The notes under the pieces were generated by a model. That model was given only the letters and a program-made list of their open reading frames with translations, did no database searches and had not been told where the DNA came from. The translations under genes were made by a program, and so were the position numbers. A stretch of 64,000 bases of DNA from Micromussa lordhowensis (Eukaryota; Cnidaria; Anthozoa; Scleractinia; Lobophylliidae): positions 1,121,801 to 1,185,800 of the forward strand of contig OZ026603.1 in assembly GCA_964020085.1 (NCBI GenBank), given 5' to 3'. Numbering within the stretch: the stretch's first letter is position 1; every line of letters begins with the position of its first letter. Below are positions 38,401-49,105 of this stretch, piece by piece.

Positions 38401-41400
38401 TTTATTCCACCACTCGTCGTGGTACTTGAATACCTTTCAACCTGAGAGCATGCCAATGCGAACGATATCCTCCTGAACATCCCGGTCCGTTCAAATTCTT
38501 AATTATTTCTTGTCGTATTTCCTGGATTTTGATATAAAAACTAACGCTAAAAAGTCACGACGTTTCGACCTCTCCGAGGTCATTTTTAAGTGAATAAAAT
38601 TTTCCTAAATTAGCATAAATATGTTAAAACAAGTTACAATCGATAAAAATGTGGCGAGCACTAAAAAATGATACAATAGGTAAAAAAGTGTTAAAAATAT
38701 ATACAATGGAAAAGAATAAAATAATTGCAGCACGAATTAATTGCTCTAAACAAATAGTTTGGCGCGAACCGAATCGCACTGTTTGTTTAGTGTTGGTTTC
38801 ACTTCTTTGATAAAAAAACATTTCAAAAATAAGACAGTCAAATTTGTTCTGACACTTTCTTAAGATTCGAAATCTCTGTGCGATGTCTTCTGGCTCCATA
38901 TCGTGCTGCTCTCTGAAGTGGTTTCCGATTGCCGATCCTTTGTGTTCCTCAATTCGTTGGTGTAAGTGTCCCTAGCGGATAAAGATGTCTCCGCTTCAAC
39001 TTTTGCTCCGCAATTTGGGCAAAAACCAATTGAAGATTCCAAACCTCTGCCGCAATTCCGGCAAAACATGCATGGCTTCTATTTGCGACCAAAACTGATT
39101 TCTTATAACGAAAAGCGCAGCAAACTCTAGTCCCGGGGTCTTTCAACCATTTTTAGCCCATTAGGTGCCAGGAATAATTTTGTGCACTGGGAAACTTATT
39201 TGTGCACTGGGGAATTTATTTGTGCACTGGGGAATTTATTTGTGCACTGGGAAATTTATTTGTGCATTGGAACATATTTGTGTACTGGAAAATATATTTG
39301 TGCACTGGAGAATATATTTGTGCACTGGAAAATATATTTGTGCACTGAAAAATATATTTCTGCACTGGGAAATATATTTGTGCACTGAAAAATATATTTT
39401 TACACTGGGAAACTTACTTGTGCACTGAAAAACATATTTGTGCACTGAAAATATATATTTGTGCACTCAAAAACATGTCCGTAATGTGTTCAGATCAATA
39501 TATATGCACTGAAATTTTTATTTGTGCATTGCATATATGGGCCACCGTAAAATAAGGATATTCTCAGTTCTATTTGGCATAAATCGGCGATTTAAATGGT
39601 GAAATGATCCCTATCCGCAGAAATTATGTTTTATGATGCGCTGGGAACAGGTATTAACTATTTTGCAATAGGAACTTTTCAAGACGTTTATCTTTCGGTA
39701 CGCGCCGGAGGGTCGCTTGCTTATTCAGGCGACTGAAGTGTCACGCGGCAAGAAGTGTAGTGAAAATTTTGATGGCCTCTCTGGTTCTATTTAGCATAAC
39801 TAGGTGATTTCAACAATGAAATGATCTCCATCTGCAAAACAATGTTTAATCGAAGTATTTATGATGCACTGTGAAACTTTGCTTCCGTGAATCTTGTTGA
39901 CAGGCGACGACTAGTTGTTTTTGTCGCTGCCGTTTTTCGAAGCGTCACGACAAGATGTGAAATGGTTCTGTTTGGAGCAAGATGAAGTTAATGATTAAAA
40001 CGAACGGTAAAATGTTCTGATGGAAACCCGACTACAAGTTTTTCCGGATATGTTGTGTAACAACAGTTTATTGCAATAAAATTATTGTAATGCTACAGAA
40101 TGCATTCTATAAAAATATTTGTGAAACTGTGGCTAGTGCTACCGTATTTGGCACGTAGCGATTAAGGCAGCCCATATAATCCCAGTATTACCGGGCCATT
40201 GAAACAACATTCAACTACAGTATTACAAAGAAAGCAACAATAAGCTAGCTCATAAATACTAATGAGCATACGCGTATACTTTGTATACGCGTATGGCCAT
40301 ACGCATATACGCGCATGGGCATACACGTATACGCGTATTGGAATTCGCATATTTCACGTATGTTTTGGTTCGCTTATTTTCGAGCGGTACTGTAAGCAGC
40401 ACGTAATCACATGGGTATCCAATTTCAACTTTTTGTAATTGGATATTTGTAATTGGATACCTAGGTGATTTGCGTATTAATTACGTGCTCTTTAATGGCT
40501 TCCATCTTAATGGATAGTGCTACTGATTTTTTCACTCAAAGGAAGTTCTACCATGATTTTTTTTAATTTTGAAATTTGTTATAGATACCATTAATGAGTA
40601 ATTGGACCTCGTGTCATACAATTCAGGGATTAATCTTGTTTGTAATTTCAAATTGGCAACACGCTTCCTGAATTGTACTTCACTTGATCCAATATTACTG
40701 TTACTAATTAATTTAAAATTATTTTGAGCTAAATTTCACTGTTATAAACTCTAACATATTTGTTCTACTACAACTGGCCACTTCATAGTTTTGGTCTTGC
40801 GAAACAGAAAGTAATGTATAGTTGGACTTGACATTGTATTGAAGATGACCATGAAGGAAATGAATCTTATAGGCTGATGAGAAGACTCGTCGTGATCTGT
40901 TCAAGTTACGGAGCACCTGGTCACAGTATTTTCCAGCAAAAATCTTGCATGATTTGGATGTTGCTGTGAACAAGCATGACCCTGGTTGGCCCATTTCTCC
41001 TGCTCCTCCACCAAGCCCTTCCATTCACATCAACCCCAAGTTCCTAAAAAAGGTACATGTAATAACACCTTTTAAATATATATATTTCATTTTTATTATA
41101 ATATATAATAAACATTTATAGACACAAGTGTTTACCTGCTACTTTAACATATGGTATTGGCAAAATGCAATAAGATAAACAGTTTTATTACCTATGATGA
41201 TGTTTTTTTTCAGCCTTGACCTGTGTTTGTATGAACCTTGTATGCAATTCTATGTTGCCCATATGAGAGACACGATGGCCAAATATATCGCATGTACCAT
41301 GCTGGGCTCTGGTATGAGCAATCAGTGGTCAAGCCCTGACTGGGGTCTAAGTGCCATGTTCTTGGGCCAGACACTTTCCTCTCTCAAGGCCTCTTTCCCC

Positions 41401-44400
41401 AGGTGTATAAAGTGGTACTGGAAGGGTAATGCTGTTTGTAATCTGAAATGGGTGGAGGCCTGTTGGCCACTTGGTTAGTGTGCTCGACTCTGGATTGAGT
41501 GCTCCTGGTTGGAGCGCTGGCTGGGGACATTGTGTTGTGTTCTTGGCCACAGTGCCTTTCTCTCTTAAGTAGGTACCAGCGAACTTAATGCTGGGCCTAA
41601 CCCTGCAATGGACTAGCATCCCATCCAGGGGAGAGTCGAAAGACTCCTAGTCCCTTCATGCTATGAAACCGGAGATGAGCGCTAGCCTGATGGAACACTT
41701 GGCTTGTATGTAGACTTTACCCTTTACCCCAATGTGAAATGGACTAGTCACTACCATCCCACTGAGGGGGAGTAGCAACACTCCTAGTTGCATTTATGCC
41801 ACAGAAAACCAGAAACTACATTTTTGCAGTATGAAAATTAATGTATCAATTGTTACTGAAGATTTTAATATTTTTCCATTCTTAACACGACACAGGCAGA
41901 AAGCACTGGGACAGTGGCCTCGTTAACTGCAGGGATATCAACACCTCAAGAGCACAAAGTGGTGGAAGATCACCAGCAACGTCTGGTTGAGCTTGAGAGA
42001 CTTCAACAGGAGCAGCTGAAGTTGACTGAACTGGAGATCCAGGAGCATCAAATGAAGAGGGATCTCTTACTCAAGAAGCAGCAGCAAGAACGACGACTCC
42101 TTCTTCAGCAGCAACAGCAGCATATACTTCACTTGCGACTGAAGCCTGAAGATGAAGACTCTCCACTATCTAATGGGGTGTGAAATTGTTCAGTGTACTA
42201 TTAAGTTGTACATTGGTCCTTTTAGAATTTCTTGCGTGATCCTCTTCCCTACATCTTGTTACTGTGTTTAATGATAATTGTTATCAGGGGAAAAAGAAAA
42301 AATTATTTATATATTATAATACTGTTGATTTACCCAGTTACCTGAAAGGCAAGTTGGAGTCATTTCAAACTAGACCAAGCTCCTATTTCATTGGCCTTCC
42401 TATGTCTATATCCTATTTTGCATCTTGTCATACCTTGTAGATCAGTTGAGATGAATAACTAATTAACATTTAATGCCTTTATGGTTAACTATTGCAATCA
42501 GGAGCTCCGCTTTAAGGCTTGGCTAAATCTATATATTAACTCTTGCTCATGCATTGTACATGGGAAATTCTGAGCACAGTATCAGTATGATTCTTGTTCA
42601 TTGTTTATAAGTTATGACTGCACAATGAAATGATTTAATGCATTCAATTTTTCTCTACTGGCAGCCTTCCAGTTCACCAGGTCGTGTGCCAGTTTCAACC
42701 AAAGCAGAGTCTACTGAAAGTGTTCAGGCAACATCTAACAGTCGAGATCCGCGTCTTCGTCAGCAAGGACCCGATCATATCCAAGAACCAATACCTCCCG
42801 AAATAAGGAAAGCTGTTATTGCCCAAGAAAGGAAGCTGACTGATGCCCAAGGAAGTCTTCTTGTAAGTGCTGCTCATGGGCGTATTCCCTCTGCTATGCC
42901 AGAAATCCAGTTAAACAAGTCGTCAGGCAGACCACCAGAAAATTTTGATCCACCTCAGTCAGACTTAGAAACCCAAGAAATTAGAAGTCTTCAACACATG
43001 ACTCGGGTGCAAAATCCAGTAGAAAGTGTCAGTAGGACCCATCTAGACAGGGAAGTCACTGGCAGCCCAAAGTATGCTGATTTGCAAAGACCCTCAAAGC
43101 CTAAACATAACCATAAAAGGCGAAATTCTGGTGACTGGGCTAGTCTTTCACCAAGCTATGAGGACAGGCCAGATGAACCTCCAAAGACACAAGTTTTGAG
43201 AGGAAGAGGACGGAGAGGTAGACGAAGATCTGCAGATAAGAGAGAGAGAGAGAGAGGAAAAGGTGAGAGGGGCAGAGGTCGTGCCCGTGAACCAATGAAA
43301 AGAAGCAGGGATAATGACAATGAACAATTTCAAAGTACTGGATTTGGAAGAAGGCGAGAACAAAGGAACCCCAGACATCCAGTTATCATTGATAGACAGG
43401 TTGAAGATATTCCTCCCTCCAGGGATGATTGGAACAGTGATCTAATACAAAGAAATGAAAATTTTGTGCCACATAATGAGCATCTCTTAAATCCAGACAA
43501 ATGGCAAGGGGATTCGTCAGAATTTGTCAGAGGGATTGATCAATCTAGGCTGGGAATGGCTGTCCCAGAGAGGCCACCCCCTAGAGATAGACCACTGGCT
43601 AAAGACTTTAGAGGTGATGAAACTCCAATGCACGTTCGTGATGAATTTGTTAGGGCAGGAAGCCCAGGGATGCATGAAAATAGATCAAGGGGCATTGGAC
43701 CTGAGAGGAGAAGAGTTGAAAAAGCAGAACAATTTGAACCACGCCTTACTGGTCCAGAAATGCGACCAGATCCTGACTTCCGATTAAGAGAAGAAACAAA
43801 AAGTAAGTTTGATCCAAGGGTTCATAACAATCCTCCAAGTTCGTTTCATGATGATCCTAGAGATCAACCTGTCGGGGAGCCTCTCTCAAAGAAACCAAGA
43901 CCTTTGCTCACTGATGTTGAGATAAGTGAACTGCGTAACAGGAAGGGCGCATCTCCCAATACAGGAAGAATGACGCCACCACCTATTCTCCAAGAAGGCT
44001 TTGTTGACCATCCTTTTGACCGACCGATGAGGGAACCCACGGATGTCCCTCCACATCTTCTCCAGGGTGATCACCCGTTTGCCCATGATCAGAGCTTCCA
44101 CCAGAACCTTGGTCCCCCAGGTCCTGGTATGCCAGGGGAATTTAGACCTCATACTCCTCCCATGCAGCAATACCCTGGAGAGTGGACACCCGATTTTGAA
44201 ATCCCACGCGAGCTCATGTTAGATCGCCAGAGTGAAATCATGATACAGGTAGGTTAACTGTGCAAGGGTTCTAGACAGTGTTGGGTTGACTGTGGTGGAT
44301 TGTTCAGGCTCCAATTTCAATATACATCTGCATAAATAATAATAATCAGAACATATTTAACCAGGGAAAACCCATCAGCAAATGCTGCATAGTTCGCATT

Positions 44401-47400
44401 GATCTTGAAAAGTCCTTGAAAAAGTGTCACATCCTTCAAAGTGAAAATTTAGGCTTTTTTACTTGTAAACTCCTTGAATTTCCTCCAGCAGTCCTTGAAT
44501 TTTGTTGACAAGTCCTTGAATATTTGAGTTTCCAGAATTAGAAGCAATATATTGATTTTAACTAATTGATGTCTTTGATGATACAGGAGTTGAGTGCTTG
44601 TTACTGGTATGTTAAGTATCTTGCATTTAAAGTAACCAGACTTAACTAATTGATGATCGATGACATCAATCCACCGTAGGAAGAAAGATGGCGGCTGTAC
44701 ATTTTACGACAATACCTTGCGAATCTAACACAGCGTATAAGACACAAGGAAAGCGAAATTTTTACAATATTTGTCCCTGTACTAAGGACATTGTGTACCG
44801 TAGGTTTGAAGATTTTATAACCCTTCTGTACCTTTTTATGAACGTTGTTAAAGTCTTCGTGCGCTAAGAACTGTGGGTAAATGTACCAGTCGTCATCTTT
44901 TTTCCTATGGAGGATTGGTAATCAATGAGTAATTGCTGGGCAATCAGTTGATTAGTCATTGATTATTGCTGATGATCAATGTATGTAAATAAGCCCTCTT
45001 TGGAGCAGAAATGTCACTGTGTATGGCTTAAGAGAAAGCATTTTCGAAATCAGTGTCACTCACTCACTGCAGTTGTGATGGGTTTGGTTTGGTTTTGGAT
45101 TACTCAATGTGCAATTACAATGTGCAACCACCTTTACCTTTTGTTACATTTATGTAGTTAGAATGCAACAAAATGTTCCAGATTTGTTAGTAGACTGAGA
45201 CGAAAACAAAAGGCAAAGATTCAACTACAATGCTACATGTATTGTACATGTAGTAGTTTGCTTTTGTTGGGTCAGCATTGGATATTTTGTTTTCTCAGGC
45301 TGAAAGACGTCTTCAAGCAGGTGACCTGACTGCTGAGCAGCATCATGATTTGGTAGATAAACTTCAACAACTGTATGCACTTCAACGGAATCCTGAACCA
45401 ATGAGGCTACCTCCACAGGAGGCCAGGGTTCCGCCACATCCTCAGCATCAGCCTAGACACAAGATACCGTCCAGGATGGAGGAACCTCCATTCAGAGCAG
45501 GTGAGAGACTAGAGTTATATCAACTTGTCTGAACTGCAATGTTAATTTCCATACTGTGACCAAGTAAAATGAATTAAACTCTTCAACACCAGATGAGTGT
45601 GAAGAAGGTGCCTGTAAGGCGTGCAGGGTAACCATGACAACCCTGTGAGCGGCAACCACCAGGTACCATTACACTGAAATGTATCTTTTGAAATAAATAC
45701 TTACCCTGTACTCACCTAAGGGAGGGATGAGCTGGGAGCAAAGCCTTTGAAAGCAACATGAAAGGTCCGGCAACACAATGGAAATGGCATGATCTCAACA
45801 GGAAAGCTGTAAATTTATCATTGTGATGTACATGAACACAGGTGATTCATTTGTGTCTTCAACAGGAGGCAAATGGTTTTCACAGACAGGCAAACGTTTA
45901 ACGATTTTTGATAACTTCTCTGTAAAGAATGTTTCCTCTACCTGGTCAAACCAAGCAGTTAAAATTTTCCTAACAGCTGGTCAATTTTGCCTGGTGCCAC
46001 ACCTTATTGAAGCCCCTCTGAACATGCATGTGATGCTATTTTCCATTCAGGGGGACCAATAGACACGCAAGGACCTCCTGCAGATGTAGGCCCTGGGAGA
46101 CCAATGCTGCCAAGGTTTGATGGTCCTTCAGAGCACCCTAGAATTCCACGCAGAGGTGCTATGGAACCTCAAGGTCCCATGATGAGGAATGATGGCCCCA
46201 GATTTGCAGCCAATGAACCTGAAATGAGACGAAATGAGGACTTCAGAGGGCCACCAATGGAACATGATCATAACTCACATGGTAGAGCTATGCCAATGGG
46301 AGCCCCTCCCATGAGAGCTGATAGGCCATTTGAGGGCAATCCAAGGTTGGAAGGTGGTCCTAATCCTGGTTTACGACATGGAAGACCTCAGGAGGAGATC
46401 CCAAGACACCCAGCTGTTCATGAACCTATTTCAGGTTCACTCGTCACACCCAGAACACCACCAAGGCAGGACAAAGGTATGTAAGCACTATAAAAAACAT
46501 ACTTTTAACACAACTGCAGCAGGCACTTTGATGACAACACAGTTGCCCCTATGCCCTACATTTGCCCTAAATTTCAAATGGTGTTTTGGTCATTAAGGTT
46601 TAAAAGTTCCAAGAAATAAATTCCTGGTTGATGATTTTCTCTATTTTTGTTGCCTGTCTGCTTGACATTGTGTTGTCACTGTAGTTTAGTTCTGTACTAT
46701 AATGGTAAATTAAAGTGCTACATTTAAGTTACTAAGACAGCTTGTCATATAACACTGCCTTGATTCTAAAACGTTACAAACAAAATGTGCTCTGGACTGG
46801 GAATAGTGACGTCAAGTGCATATTTGTAATTTTACTGACATGCATGTGATTTCATTGGTGATGATGATGATGATACATGTAATAATAATTTTAATGATGA
46901 CATGATATAACCGTTAACTGATTCTATTTCCACTAAACTGTGTGCCAGACTGAGAATTGTTTTGGTATTCATCAAGTTTCTGTCACAAAAAAAATGTGCC
47001 CTTGTTTTTGTTTTTTAGGTCCAGAAACCCCTCACACACCAAACACTATGATGGAAAAGAAAGCTGTAGACGATCTCTTCCGCAAGCTAATGCAAGTGGG
47101 GATCATTAAGGTGACCCCTGAACCTGGCAATGCATCTCCGCGACATGTACCTTCACAAGGACCCCCTCAGCCTGAGATTCAAAAGCCCCAACCTCTTCCT
47201 ACTGGGCCTGGTTCTATACCAGGTCTTGCTCTATCAGCTGCAGTCGTCCCCCAGAAAGAACCTCCAAAAGAAGAAAAACCAATCCCCTTGATAAAGCTTG
47301 TGCCACAGGAACTGAAAAGGTAACTTTACTGCACTGTATACAATGTACATGTATTTTGCATGGTTTCATTAAGAGCTGGGTCCCAGTTGATCAAGTTGTA

Positions 47401-49073
47401 CAAGTTGATCAACCATGTGGCTTCGAATATAACCTATCACTTCAACTTTGGTAACTGTCGTTTTATCACACAGGCGTCACGATGGTGTGATTAGCAGTCT
47501 ATATGATGGAACACAGTGTTCGTCATGTGGACTGCGGTTCCCTGGAGAAGCTGCAAAGATCTACCGTGAACACTTGGACTGGCATTTCCGTAAGAACCGT
47601 CGAGAGAAAGATGGCAGAAGAGTTGCACACAGACAGTGGTTTTACACTGTCAAGGACTGGTTGAATTATGAGGAAATTTCTGATCCAGAGGAGAGAGGTA
47701 CTGTTCAGCCATCTATGGTGTTTTTTTCTCTAATGTTCCAGCAGTGGCTCCACTGCAATGAGTTATTGTACCCCTCATATTTATCTTACTGCCATGAAAT
47801 ACCCCTTTGTTTATTCACAACGCTTCCCTCTCTGGCCTAGTAGCTCACTTATAAGAGCAGTGGTGATCTAACCATCAAGTCAATAAAGTGAATAAAAAAG
47901 TGATTGTGGGTGTGAATCCCATCAACGTCCTTTCTAAAGGCCTGATGCTCTAAAGGAAATCCATAGGTTATTTATTACAGTTAGAATAGCTTTAGAGGTA
48001 ATGCTCTAATTTTCTAGCTTGCTTGATGCCTGTGTTGCATGGCTTAGCACTGCATTGCAATTTTGCCCTTCTGTTTAGCAATGTTGACCAGGATTGCCAC
48101 GCGTTCAGTGAAGTTTGTGGTCAAAGAAAGATTTTTATGACTTTGATTCCTGCATGTGCATAGCCAGCCTAGTCTTGAGGGGGATACAATATGAAATCGC
48201 TATTCGTTTTTTTCCTGACCCTTCTCCTCAGAGATAACTTTTAAAACTGTCAACGTTATCGCTTAACTCTCGCGACCAGTTGTTGTAACATTGTATTAGA
48301 GAGACTCTAGAATGTGAAAAATATTGAGCAGTATTTTCATGTCTTTATGTAGGCTGTAAAAAGCAGTTGCAAAGTTTTAGGTTTGTGACCATTGAGTTGA
48401 GGCTGTTGAGCCGGAAAGTACATTTCAATAGAGGTATTTTTTTTTCTTATCTTGTTTATACAGCACAAAGCTCATTCTTCAATGTTAATACGGGGGCAGT
48501 GGATTCTCCTGATCCTCTGAAGGAGAGTAAGGAAGCAGTTGGAGAGGGGAGCTGTCCTGTGCTCAGTGGTGACACTGAAGCTGAAGCGGTAAGGGTGATC
48601 TGTTAACTCTCATTGTTAGGCAACCAGTTAATATTGACATGTGTTAAGCCACATCCTTGTACTTTGTTTAGGAATGTGACATTTGTTGCGAAAAGTTTGA
48701 ACAGTTCTGGGAGGAGACTAATGAGGAGTGGCACTATAAGGCAGCTGTGCGCATTGATGGCAAGGCAAGTTTCTATTTTGCTAGTTTAGAGTGTCTTGAT
48801 TGTTTTTGTACTGAGAGTTATCTTTGTATTGCAGACTTACCATTACCTCTGCTATCAAGATGTTAAAGAGGTTAGTTGGTGTTATCATTCTTTTTTTAGT
48901 AATCGCTGTTTCATCGTGTGTGTTGACCTTTTCATTTTATTATCCAACTCTGCTTCCTAGAGTACAAATATCGCGCGAAACGAGTACAAATAACAAATAT
49001 TTGTTCTCGTCTCATTCCTCCGGCCGCGTGAAGTTCAAAACCTTGGCAAGTCAGAATTTTGGGAAAAGAAATC

Positions 49074-49105
<32 letters not shown>

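Larger units (their letters stand above)
35313..40392. mobile_element. 5.08-kb TIR element in PCF11 intron 2 (TA-flanked)
   Basis: Left end CAGTACCGCTCAGAAATAAG is mirrored at the right by CTTATTTTCGAGCGGTACTG, and TA flanks each end (35311-35312, 40393-40394), as for Tc1/mariner-type insertions. Subterminal arrays of TATACGCG-type words lie at 35340-35430 and 40260-40340. The interior contains tandem repeats, a smaller TIR element and a large foldback; I find no transposase, so it is a non-autonomous composite. Confidence 0.65.
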
